Source of the DNA: JAMZMI01 sp039944535
GTDB lineage: Bacteria > Bacteroidota > Bacteroidia > Cytophagales > Cyclobacteriaceae
Direction of reading: 5' to 3'
Length of the DNA: 64,000 nucleotides
NCBI GenBank assembly: GCA_039944535.1
Contig: JBDUYP010000022.1
Coordinates: 1-64,000 of the forward strand
Shown here: positions 1 to 7,665 of the stretch, one piece after another
Numbering within the stretch: the stretch's first letter is position 1
Layout: each line of letters opens with the position of its first letter
Position numbers and translations under genes: made by a program
Notes under the pieces: generated by a model
Told to the model about the DNA's origin: nothing
The model's input: the letters and a program-made list of their open reading frames with translations, nothing else
Databases searched by the model: none

Positions 1-353
1 CGTGCAGAAATCCTGTTCAAGAAGTACCCAAGGCTAGAACAAGCCTATAACCTTGCTCAAAACTTAGGCCATATCTACAGTATCAAAGAAAAGGGAGTGG
101 CATTCACCAAACTGGCTCAATGGTACAATCGTGTGGAAGAACTTGGGTTCAAGCAATTCAATACCATCTCCAGAACCATTCAGAGCCATTACCAAACTAT
201 CCTCAATTACTTTGATAAGAGAAGTACCAATGCAGCAGCAGAACTAGCCGTTCGCAATCCTTCAATGCAAAGATCAAAGCTCTCAGAGCCCAATTTAGAG
301 GCGTTAGAAATGTCAGCTTCTTTCTATATCGACTCTCTAAAATCTATGCTTAG
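1..353 (+). pseudogene. ISAon1-type (ISL3-group) transposase, 3' part, frameshifted
   Basis: This is the C-terminal part of a DDE transposase of the ISAon1/ISL3 type. It enters the window already in frame at position 1. The protein matches the second copy at 38,060-38,844 almost residue for residue (LAQWYNRVEELGF, STNAAAE). The frame is broken by a 14-bp insertion at 244-257 that the other copy lacks. Beyond it the original frame resumes (SFNAKIKALRAQFRGV) and ends at the expected tag at 351-353. The shared IS end, finishing ttgcttgatcca, runs to about 386. The element is therefore dead. It lies just outside the left tRNA-Thr repeat, in what would be host sequence if 477-38,993 is an island. 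The family is recognised from memory of ISAon1-type proteins. Confidence 0.8.
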
Positions 354-430
354 TACAATCTCCACACAACTTTATTGCTTGATCCAAAATACTTCACTTC
401 GAACTTGACCTATCAAGTGACCTAAAAGCA

Positions 431-465
431 AAAAACCCACTCCATTTAAAATGGAGTGGGTTTTT
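431..465. terminator. Bidirectional rho-independent terminator next to left tRNA fragment
   Basis: A near-perfect hairpin (aaaaacccactccat / atggagtgggttttt) has A and T tracts on both sides, so it can stop transcription in either direction. It lies 12 bp from the left tRNA-Thr fragment. In the chromosome before integration it would have been the terminator of the minus-strand tRNA-Thr gene. Confidence 0.8.
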
Positions 466-476
466 AATGCTTAATT

Positions 477-519
477 GAGCCTCCTATCGGGATCGAACCA
501 ATGACCTACTGATTACAAG
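477..519 (-). repeat. Putative attL: 43-bp copy of tRNA-Thr 3' half
   Basis: These 43 bases are identical and in the same orientation to 38,951-38,993. They cover the tRNA-Thr from the anticodon loop to its 3' end, plus one flanking base. There is no 5' half here (sequence turns to aaagaatgg after 519), so no tRNA can be made. A tRNA 3' fragment beside a tyrosine recombinase gene is the classic mark left by an element integrating into a tRNA gene. The call as att site is inference; the identity is seen directly. Confidence 0.85.
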
Positions 520-664
520 AAAGAATGGTGTTTGTTATCGTTGTTTATATTTATTTATAAGTAGTTGTATTTCAAGTATTTACAAAAACTTTTAATACTA
601 ATTGATCGTATTGTTTTATAGTTTTATATCAGAAACATGTAAACCATATGTAAACCACGCGTTC

Positions 665-1888
665 ATGAGTAAGTATCTAAGTGCAATAGCTAAAGTCATT
701 CTATTCAAATCTAAAACACTGAAAGCTGGATCGCATCCCGTAATGCTACGGATCACTTTCAAAGGAAAAAGAAAATATTTCACCACTCCCTTCAAGATGA
801 CTGATGAAGAATTTGAAAAACTCTTTTCAGCCAAACGTTTGCAAAAGACTGATCAAAATATTCTCACCCAAATTCGAAGCATAGAAGTTCGTGCGCAGAC
901 AACAATTGATCGAATAATAGAAGATACCCGCTCCTTTTCTTTCAGACAATTCGAAGACGCTTTCTATACATCAGCTAAAGACACCAACGTACTGAGGTTG
1001 TTCGATCAAAGAATTCAGTACTATCATGAGAAAGGGTCATATTCCACAAGAGACAGTTTTACTTGTGCTAAAAAGCACCTCCTTAAATACTCAAAAAACA
1101 ATGCATTACTACTTGAGGATATTACTCCAGAATATCTTGAGAAATACGAAAGGGCGCACCCAAAATTATCTCCCAACACTCTGGGCATTTACGAAAGAAA
1201 TTTAAGAGTGATTTTCAACCTTGCCATTAAGAATGGAGCAATCGCGCCAGAATTGAATCCATTTAACGAACACCGCCCACCGTTTCGACCAGGGCGAAAG
1301 AAAGCCCTAATCAAAGAGGATATTATTAAGATTCTCAATCATCAAACCGAAATGTATAGTTATAGGTGGCTATCACAACAGGTTTATATATTTAGTTACC
1401 TGTGTAATGGAATGAACCTGAAGGACATTGCCTCTTTAAGATGGACGGATGTAAATGACGGACGGATATATTTCATCCGGAGTAAAACAATCAACACCTC
1501 TGCAAGACCCAAAATACAAAGCATCAAAATCAATGAGCCACTTCTAAAAATCCTAAATGATTTGGAATACTATAAAACTACCGAATCAGATTATGTATTT
1601 CCTATTCTCAACAAGGGAGCCTCAGATGAGGAGCACTACAGGCGCAAGAATGATTTTGTCGGCACCATCAATGATAACATTAGGAAAATAGCCAAAGAAC
1701 TAGAGATCGAAAAAGACTTTACTTTTTACAGCGCGAGACATTCATGGGCCACTGTTTTGAAACGCGAAGGAGTCAGTGTCGAGGTGATTTCTGAAGGAAT
1801 GACACATTCGAGCGTGAGGGTAACTGAAGGGTATTTGGACAGTTTTGGAGATGATCAATTAGATAGTGTGAATGAATTCTTGTTATAA
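665..1888 (+). CDS. Tyrosine recombinase/integrase of the island
   Basis: This is a phage-type site-specific recombinase of about 407 residues in the layout common in Bacteroidota elements. An N-terminal arm-binding domain (about 1-90, with VMLRITFKGKRKYFTTPF) is followed by a SAM-like core-binding domain (about 110-205) and the catalytic domain. Catalytic residues visible are Arg in KDIASLRW, Arg-His in YSARHSWAT, His in GMTHSS and the nucleophile Tyr in EGYLDSF. The open frame reaches back to 602, but ATG 665 gives the usual family N-terminus. It starts 146 bp inside the left tRNA-Thr repeat and reads into the island. It most likely integrates and excises the 38.5-kb element at tRNA-Thr. 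The 520-664 stretch upstream is AT-rich and presumably holds its promoter and arm sites; no clear motif was found. Confidence 0.9.
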   Translation: MSKYLSAIAKVILFKSKTLKAGSHPVMLRITFKGKRKYFTTPFKMTDEEFEKLFSAKRLQKTDQNILTQIRSIEVRAQTTIDRIIEDTRSFSFRQFEDAFYTSAKDTNVLRLFDQRIQYYHEKGSYSTRDSFTCAKKHLLKYSKNNALLLEDITPEYLEKYERAHPKLSPNTLGIYERNLRVIFNLAIKNGAIAPELNPFNEHRPPFRPGRKKALIKEDIIKILNHQTEMYSYRWLSQQVYIFSYLCNGMNLKDIASLRWTDVNDGRIYFIRSKTINTSARPKIQSIKINEPLLKILNDLEYYKTTESDYVFPILNKGASDEEHYRRKNDFVGTINDNIRKIAKELEIEKDFTFYSARHSWATVLKREGVSVEVISEGMTHSSVRVTEGYLDSFGDDQLDSVNEFLL

Positions 1889-2497
1889 TCATTCATAAGT
1901 CTCATTATAAATCTCCCTGATTCTCCTGCCCTCAAAAGTCCAATATGGACCAGGCGCAACATTGTAGTCATTACCCAATAAAATGCGCGTGGCTCTGGTA
2001 AGTGAAATGGTTTCTCCACGGAAAGAGACTTTCTTTTCCGTTTCCACAACACAAAATTCATCCTCAACATTGGACATAAGCCTGGAACCAACCGAAATGC
2101 CCATCTCAACGAAGTTGATTTGCGGTCTTTTCTTTCTGGAATACGCCTTGCCAGCTTCCTTTGAAGCCTCGTCTACCTTTTCTAACTCATTACTCACCTG
2201 TGGGGTAACATCTTCTACACAGATTAACTCAAGAAGGCCAATGGCTTGTTCATCGTCAATTTCAAAAAACTCCCGATTTGGGTTTATGCGATAAGGGCCA
2301 AACGCCTTGTGAAAGGCCTTCTCAACTTTCTTGACATCAGCAACTCTCCCTGCGAATGAACACTGAAAAGGCAGAGGTACACCGGTAGAGTAAAGCTCAC
2401 TCATTCGAATTTCTACTTCCAACCTTGTAGTCATCCCAATCTTCACCAGACCAGGTATTGCGGGATTAGTAAGTATATAAACGATTCCTTCTTCCAT
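1889..2497 (-). CDS. GIY-YIG (T5orf172/MUG113-type) nuclease-like protein with RAMA-like C-terminus
   Basis: The protein has about 202 residues. The N-terminal part has the GIY-YIG-type start IVYILTNPAIPGLVKIGMT and continues as a T5orf172/MUG113 domain (family recognition). A charged linker (about 110-140) leads to a C-terminal block with GETISLTRATRILLG and YWTFEGRRIREIY, which resembles the RAMA domain found on restriction and methylase proteins. The frame could open at 2536, but ATG 2497 lies directly after the hsdR stop. A good AAGGAG site (2509-2514 on the complement) sits 10-11 bases before it, so this start is preferred. It is the last gene of the restriction operon and ends back-to-back with the integrase. 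A role as accessory nuclease or modified-DNA reader is inferred; no function is proven. Confidence 0.75.
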   Translation of the reverse strand: MEEGIVYILTNPAIPGLVKIGMTTRLEVEIRMSELYSTGVPLPFQCSFAGRVADVKKVEKAFHKAFGPYRINPNREFFEIDDEQAIGLLELICVEDVTPQVSNELEKVDEASKEAGKAYSRKKRPQINFVEMGISVGSRLMSNVEDEFCVVETEKKVSFRGETISLTRATRILLGNDYNVAPGPYWTFEGRRIREIYNETYE

Positions 2498-2498
2498 A

Positions 2499-5465
2499 TC
2501 AATAATACTCCTTAATATACTCATAGGCCCTATCAAAGAGCACTTGATCCTTATGAAGTTGATATTTCAGCAAGGCTTTTCTCAAGGACTTTTGAACCTC
2601 CCGCTCCCCCGCTGATGAGTTTTGCCATCCTGGGAAGCGTACCTGCTTCACTATTTCATCAATGTCTTTGACGATCCGCTCCACCACCGCTGGAGTCTGA
2701 TCTGTTTTTAATTCGATGAATAATTCCGTTAAGGCAGCCTGAGGCGTTTTCTCTTCAATCAATGATTCCAGTTCCTTCTCAGCCAGCACCGTTTCTCTGG
2801 CCAGTTTGCAGAGTTCCTTTACAAACTCAATGGACGTAATCAATCCCTGCTCTGCTTTATCTCTGAGGGCTTCAAGACGTTCACTCAATTTTTTGAACTT
2901 CGGATTGCCTGCATGCTTCTTGAATCGCTTAATCAAGATGCCTTCCAGCTTAGCTGCGTTTCTTGGATCAGGATTGTTGAAGATCTCTTCGATCACATCG
3001 GCATCCAAAACGAACTCATCGAGGTGGTGAACATCGCCAACATGAATGTTTTCATGGATCAGTTTGGTGGTCTGTGCACCTAGCGTAAACCATAACAATT
3101 TTCCAGTATGATCTGAGGCAGGTCGTACCGATTCAAAAACTTGAGATAACCATTTGTAATCTTCCTGAAACTCATCTAAAACTGCATCTGGAGAAAGGGA
3201 CTCCCAAAGTTTCGAGAGGTATTTGAAGTCCTTAGCAAAGGCATCTTTCTTTTCGTCAGTACCAATAGCATTTTGGGCAGCCTCTAATCCTTCAAAACCT
3301 GTAACCTTACGATCTACCCCAATAAAATGATTCAAGGCTTTGGCGGCTGCATCAGGTAATTCTTCCTTAAGATTGGAGAGGTTAGTGATAACCTTCATCA
3401 CGCTCTTTTCATCAAATTGGAGTGCCTTGGCTGCATCATCAAAAACACCGAAATAATCGACAATGCGCCCAAAATGTTTGCCCTTATACAGTCGGTTGGT
3501 TCTGCATATGGCTTGAAGCAGGGTATGATCCTTGATGGATTTGTCCAGGTAAATGGTTTGGAGAATGGGTGCGTCAAATCCCGTGAGGAGCTTAGCAGTG
3601 ACGATGATAAATTTCAATGGTGAATGCTCATCCTCAAATTCCTCCACGATCTTTTCCTGCTTTCCTTTGTCCACACCCCATTTCTGCTTGAAGTCAAAAT
3701 CATCGTTGGCAGATGTAGAAATCACCACCCTGCTTGCTGCAGGATCAAAGTATTTATCCAGTTCCTCTTTATACTGCACACAGGCATACCGATCTGGGGT
3801 CACGATCATGGCCTTAAATCCATGCGGCTCCACTTTCTCTCGGAAATGCTGTGCAATGTCCTCCACGATCTTAGCTACCCGCTCCGGACTTTTGAGAAAT
3901 GCGGCCATCCGGGCAGAATGCTTGTTCAGCGCATCCGCCTCTTCATCAGACAAAGCTGAGGATTCCTTGAATGCTGCAAATAGCTTGTCGATGTTGTCGG
4001 TATCCACATGAACATCAACCAGCCTGGGCTCAAAATGTAGCGGTTTGGTGGCATCATCCCTAAGAGAGTCATGGAAGGTATATCGCGACATGTAGCCGCC
4101 CTGATCTTCCTCTGACCCGAAAGCCCAGAAGGTATTTTTGTCTGCTTTATTGACGGGTGTTCCCGTAAGACCAAACAGAAAGGCATTAGGCAATGCGGCA
4201 CGCATCTGGCGCCCCAAGTCGCCTTCCTGCGTACGGTGAGCCTCATCCACCATCACGATGATGTTCTCACGATCGTTCAGGTTGGGAGGTGCATCCCGAA
4301 ACTTGTGGATCATGGTAATGATGATCTTTCTGGTGTCTTTCTGCAAAAGATCTTTCAACTCACTGATACTCTCTGTAGTGATTACATTGGCCACATCTGC
4401 TGCATTGAATGTGCCACTGATCTGCGTATCCAAATCTGTACGATCTACCAGTATCAACACCGTGGGGCTCCTTAGATCGGCAAGCTTGCGCAACTTTTGC
4501 GCCGCGAAAACCATCAATAGTGATTTACCTGAACCTTGAAAATGCCAGATGAGTCCTTTTTTGATTCTCCCCTCCCTGACTCGCTCCACCAGCTTATTGG
4601 CACCCTCGTACTGCTGAAACCGGCAAATGATTTTAATCCTTCTTTTTTTACTGTCCGTGGTGAAGAGGGTGAAGTTTTGTAGGATGTCCAATAACCTGCC
4701 GGGATTCAATAAATCAGATAACTCCTTTCCGATCTCTCCAAGCCCAAGGCGCCTGGCCAAATCATCTTCATCTCCCTCTATCCGCCAGGGCGCCCAAAAA
4801 TCCAGAGGTGTGCGCACACCGCCATAATAAAGTTGCTTGCCCTCAGATGCAAAAGAGAGCACATTGGGTACGAACAATTGTGGTACCGCATTCTCATAGA
4901 TGTCGTGCACCTCGTGCGCACCATCCAGCCAACTGATAGACGGACGGATAGGTGTTTTCACTTCCCCGACTACTACGGGCAGTCCATTAATCAAGAGAAT
5001 GATGTCTGGGATCTTAGTCTCCCTGTGATGAACCCGGTATTGGTTGGTGATAATGTAGGTATTATTGGCCTTGTGATCAAAATCAATCAGGCGCACGGGC
5101 ACGTGCCGGTTATTCTCACCAAAGGGCATGGTTTTCTCACCCGTCATCCACTTGAAAAACTCCTCATTGGCACGAACGAGACCTACCTGATTCACTGTGA
5201 GTAGTATGGCACGAAGCTTATAGATGACTTCATCTGCCAATTCATTTCGTTCGGCGATTTCCGGATTCAGGTTGATCAAAGCCATGCGCAACTCCGACTC
5301 CACCAGTACCTCATTAATGCCTCTGCCTAGCTCGGAGGCAGAACGATATTGCCAACTATTACTGTAGGATACCTTGGGTTCTTCTGCCGCATTGCTATTG
5401 AGGTTGGTGCCGCTAAGCTGATGAATGATATAGTGCTCTACACTATTGAGTTCGTTAAATCCCAT
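2499..5465 (-). CDS. hsdR: Type I restriction endonuclease, R subunit (HsdR)
   Basis: HsdR (988 residues) is the motor and nuclease subunit of a type I system. It translocates DNA with ATP and cuts unmodified DNA once complexed with HsdM and HsdS. The nuclease PD-(D/E)xK site is visible (Pro153-Asp154 in KIPDIILLING, then Glu168-Val-Lys170). The SF2 helicase follows, with Walker A GSGKS at about 311-315, a DEAH box in VMVDEAHRTQ near 408, and LTGTPVNK further on. The C-terminal quarter is helical, as in other HsdR proteins. Length is normal and the frame is intact. The start overlaps the upstream nucleotidyltransferase by 11 bp, so the two are probably translationally coupled. A second, partial copy of this gene's start lies at 6,672-6,788. 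Confidence 0.95.
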   Translation of the reverse strand: MGFNELNSVEHYIIHQLSGTNLNSNAAEEPKVSYSNSWQYRSASELGRGINEVLVESELRMALINLNPEIAERNELADEVIYKLRAILLTVNQVGLVRANEEFFKWMTGEKTMPFGENNRHVPVRLIDFDHKANNTYIITNQYRVHHRETKIPDIILLINGLPVVVGEVKTPIRPSISWLDGAHEVHDIYENAVPQLFVPNVLSFASEGKQLYYGGVRTPLDFWAPWRIEGDEDDLARRLGLGEIGKELSDLLNPGRLLDILQNFTLFTTDSKKRRIKIICRFQQYEGANKLVERVREGRIKKGLIWHFQGSGKSLLMVFAAQKLRKLADLRSPTVLILVDRTDLDTQISGTFNAADVANVITTESISELKDLLQKDTRKIIITMIHKFRDAPPNLNDRENIIVMVDEAHRTQEGDLGRQMRAALPNAFLFGLTGTPVNKADKNTFWAFGSEEDQGGYMSRYTFHDSLRDDATKPLHFEPRLVDVHVDTDNIDKLFAAFKESSALSDEEADALNKHSARMAAFLKSPERVAKIVEDIAQHFREKVEPHGFKAMIVTPDRYACVQYKEELDKYFDPAASRVVISTSANDDFDFKQKWGVDKGKQEKIVEEFEDEHSPLKFIIVTAKLLTGFDAPILQTIYLDKSIKDHTLLQAICRTNRLYKGKHFGRIVDYFGVFDDAAKALQFDEKSVMKVITNLSNLKEELPDAAAKALNHFIGVDRKVTGFEGLEAAQNAIGTDEKKDAFAKDFKYLSKLWESLSPDAVLDEFQEDYKWLSQVFESVRPASDHTGKLLWFTLGAQTTKLIHENIHVGDVHHLDEFVLDADVIEEIFNNPDPRNAAKLEGILIKRFKKHAGNPKFKKLSERLEALRDKAEQGLITSIEFVKELCKLARETVLAEKELESLIEEKTPQAALTELFIELKTDQTPAVVERIVKDIDEIVKQVRFPGWQNSSAGEREVQKSLRKALLKYQLHKDQVLFDRAYEYIKEYY

Positions 5466-6150
5466 CGACAGTATTCTTTAATGTGGTCATGATCATACCA
5501 AATCGCTCGTCTTGCTGATCATGATATAGGTTGCCAATAATGGCTTCCTGCAACAATTTACTTTCCAAAATCAATAAAAAGGATTCCTTTAGATAGTTTC
5601 TTACCGTTTCATCTGAATTGAGGATCTTTTCACGGATATCAGAAGTATGATTGAGTAAATAAACAATGTCCTCAAAATCATGACTGGCATATAAGTCCTT
5701 CATACCGCGATCACGGAAGGCGTCAAACTTGGCGGCCAAGAAATAGGGTAATGGTAAAATTCTGATAGTCAACCCTTCCAGATCATAGTGCAAGGCTTGA
5801 TCAAAACCAAGCTCAAACCAACGGTTGCCAGGTGCCCAACCAACGGGTTTGGTAGCCATCACATCGACAAGCACATCTTCATATCGGAAGCGGCAGACCA
5901 CTGAATCCTCCGCAGATTGTGTGAATCCACGACTGATCAACTCCTCTCGCAAAGTTTCCAGCGCTCCCAGACTGGCAATCTCCATGGTCAAGTCCAGGTC
6001 TTTTGTAGGACGAACATCATCTGCAGATGGATCATCTATGTACAAACTGACTACTGCTCCTCCTACATACACCACTTGATCATTAAGCTCTCCTAAAGCA
6101 GTGGCGATCTTCTTCGTGACTGCCCGATTGATTTGCGTATTCTTTAGCAT
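5455..6150 (-). CDS. Nucleotidyltransferase, AbiEii/DUF6036-like
   Basis: This is a 231-residue polymerase-beta-fold nucleotidyltransferase. Seen directly are YVGGAVVSLY (the GG signature), the metal-binding pair in TKDLDLTM, and a third acidic residue in VLVDVMAT. A helical C-terminal half follows. Such proteins are toxins in AbiE-type and MNT-type abortive infection pairs, but many relatives are uncharacterised. It overlaps the winged-helix gene before it by 7 bp and hsdR after it by 11 bp. The pair is therefore built into the restriction operon rather than merely nearby. Function as a toxin-antitoxin or abortive-infection unit guarding the restriction system is inference. Confidence 0.75.
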   Translation of the reverse strand: MLKNTQINRAVTKKIATALGELNDQVVYVGGAVVSLYIDDPSADDVRPTKDLDLTMEIASLGALETLREELISRGFTQSAEDSVVCRFRYEDVLVDVMATKPVGWAPGNRWFELGFDQALHYDLEGLTIRILPLPYFLAAKFDAFRDRGMKDLYASHDFEDIVYLLNHTSDIREKILNSDETVRNYLKESFLLILESKLLQEAIIGNLYHDQQDERFGMIMTTLKNTVDGI

Positions 6151-6656
6151 ATCCGCTTTTTGAGTTCTTCTACCGCGATGTTTCGTTCACGTGCTCTGCC
6201 TACTCTGAGCGCATCACACAAGGCCATTACTTCATAAAATGCCGGATCTTTGAGACAGGCGACAGGCACACTTGGATAAAGAGGCTCTATGGCCTGACCT
6301 CTCACATTCCCTTCATGATGTGGCCATACATACGGAGCATCACTCATGATCTCCTCGCTCAGTGGTGGCGCGGCATGGGCGGTTGGTACTCCTCTTAATA
6401 GCGCACCAGGCCGCTGGGGATAGACATACCGAAGACCATATTGCAAAAAATCCATTAAGGCTTGCCGCATCAGCTCCTTCTTGTTCTGAAACAATAACCC
6501 AGCAATGGACGAACGGTTCAGGCTCTCACTCACTTCACTGGCACTGATCTCCAACTCACGCGAAAGCTCTTTCATGGTCCAGGGCTGCTCACCTTTGATG
6601 GCTATTTTGAGTAGGATGACCACATCCTGTGGACGCATACCGCTGTGCTTTTTCAT
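6144..6656 (-). CDS. Winged-helix/HTH protein paired with the nucleotidyltransferase
   Basis: The protein has 170 residues. Residues about 8-65 form a winged helix-turn-helix (MKELSRELEISASEVSESLN). The rest is a less familiar domain rich in Pro and aromatic residues (YVYPQRPGALLRG, YVWPHHEG, EPLYPSVPVACL). It lies upstream of and overlaps the nucleotidyltransferase, the place of an AbiEi-like antitoxin/repressor. A 21-bp palindrome (6,701-6,721) lies 45 bp upstream of the start and is a good candidate operator for autoregulation. It is not a clear AbiEi by sequence, so the antitoxin role is inferred from context. Confidence 0.65.
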   Translation of the reverse strand: MKKHSGMRPQDVVILLKIAIKGEQPWTMKELSRELEISASEVSESLNRSSIAGLLFQNKKELMRQALMDFLQYGLRYVYPQRPGALLRGVPTAHAAPPLSEEIMSDAPYVWPHHEGNVRGQAIEPLYPSVPVACLKDPAFYEVMALCDALRVGRARERNIAVEELKKRIC

Positions 6657-6671
6657 TGGATGAGTGTTTTG

Positions 6672-6788
6672 CTATCCAGTAAAGGTAGGATTTAAATTCT
6701 TAATTCGCGAATCGCGAATTACCAATGTTTGCTTTAGTGATCTGGCAATGCTATAGTGTTCGGTGCTATTGAATTCGATTAAATGCAT
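6672..6788 (-). pseudogene. Relic of a second hsdR start (39 codons)
   Basis: A short frame starts one base after the HNH gene's stop and reads MHLIEFNSTEHYSI. It closely resembles the first residues of the intact HsdR (MGFNELNSVEHYII). A hand alignment of the DNA gives about 26 of 37 bases identical to 5,433-5,469. After that the frame diverges and stops at 6,672-6,674. It marks the place where hsdR would be expected in the operon, which suggests the winged-helix/nucleotidyltransferase pair was inserted there with part of an hsdR start left behind. Confidence 0.5.
6701..6721. promoter_or_regulatory. 21-bp perfect palindrome, candidate operator
   Basis: The sequence taattcgcga-a-tcgcgaatta is a perfect inverted repeat around one central base, with a GC-rich core in an AT-rich gap. 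It lies 45 bp upstream of the winged-helix gene (6,144-6,656), inside the hsdR-start relic. A binding site for that HTH protein is the simplest reading. There is no T-tract, so it is not a terminator. Confidence 0.55.
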
Positions 6789-6789
6789 A

Positions 6790-7665
6790 TCAGGGTTGAA
6801 TCAATTGATTCAATTTTTTAAAAGCATGATTTAAAACATTAATCTGAGATTGAATTGTGAACCGATACAAAACGTAATCGGTATACTGAGTGAAAATCTT
6901 GTATCTCCAATGATCAAAGGAATCTTCCTCTGCTATTGGCTGGAGAATATTCTCATAAATAACATCTTCAACATCTTGCTTAGCCACTTCAAAGGATCTT
7001 TGCCCATTACTATATCTCTCAACCCTTTTTGTTATTTTTTTTAGAAACTCGTCAATAAATTTCTGACGACCGTTTACGTAAAGTTCATCCCGATTTAAAT
7101 CATATACCCTGATTGATTCTTCGCCTTTATCGCTAAGATGTTCAAGCTTTCCATCTCTCAAATACACTAAATGATCATCTGGATTATCCAGTTCAGGATT
7201 AATTAAGACTGGTTTTTCTATTTTAATAGTACTAGAATAAGAGTAATTATGATTGAGGTCAATATTTTGACCAATCCATATAGGACTATCTAATCTCCTA
7301 ACTCCATTTAATAATGGAAATTCAGTACCCTTATGGCCATTGCAATTACCGCATGCGAATAGAAGATTTGTCCATTCATAGCCTAACCAATAATATCCTG
7401 TGTGTGCTGTTCCCTTTACACCATCTTTAGGTCGAAAATGCTCTACTTGCAAACGACTGCCCTTAGGTTTCTGATTACAATAAGCACACTTTTCATGATA
7501 ATAATTATCTAAAGCAGTTTTGACAATATTAGATCGATAAATAGAGGATGATTTAGCAGGCCATCTTTTTGACGTACTCAAATTAAGTATAGCACTATCA
7601 TATGCTGCCCAACCTGGCTTTAAATTACGAGGTGGGTTTGTCAAATTCTTATTGATTTTTCTCAC
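6790..7665 (-). CDS. HNH endonuclease, PtuB-like (Septu-type)
   Basis: The protein has 291 residues. The PtuB/TIGR02646-type HNH region lies at about 58-125: CAYCNQKP, then QVEHFRPK, then NLLFACGNCNGHKG, then EFPLLNG. The two CxxC pairs should hold zinc, and the His in VEHFRP is the expected HNH catalytic residue. In Septu systems PtuB is the DNA-cleaving effector bound to the PtuA ATPase. Here the gene overlaps the AAA ATPase before it by 17 bp, as expected for a Septu-like pair. The C-terminal 150 residues are helical and of unknown role. Family is recognised from motifs; antiphage function is inferred. Confidence 0.8.
   Translation of the reverse strand: MRKINKNLTNPPRNLKPGWAAYDSAILNLSTSKRWPAKSSSIYRSNIVKTALDNYYHEKCAYCNQKPKGSRLQVEHFRPKDGVKGTAHTGYYWLGYEWTNLLFACGNCNGHKGTEFPLLNGVRRLDSPIWIGQNIDLNHNYSYSSTIKIEKPVLINPELDNPDDHLVYLRDGKLEHLSDKGEESIRVYDLNRDELYVNGRQKFIDEFLKKITKRVERYSNGQRSFEVAKQDVEDVIYENILQPIAEEDSFDHWRYKIFTQYTDYVLYRFTIQSQINVLNHAFKKLNQLIQP

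Noticed and set aside
1855..2294. Small frames opposite and beside the GIY-YIG gene
   Set aside because: They overlap the GIY-YIG reading frame completely and have no start site or family match.
3553..4011. Long plus-strand frame opposite hsdR
   Set aside because: It is antisense to the conserved helicase region of an intact HsdR, has no family-like motif and Ser/Leu-rich shadow composition.
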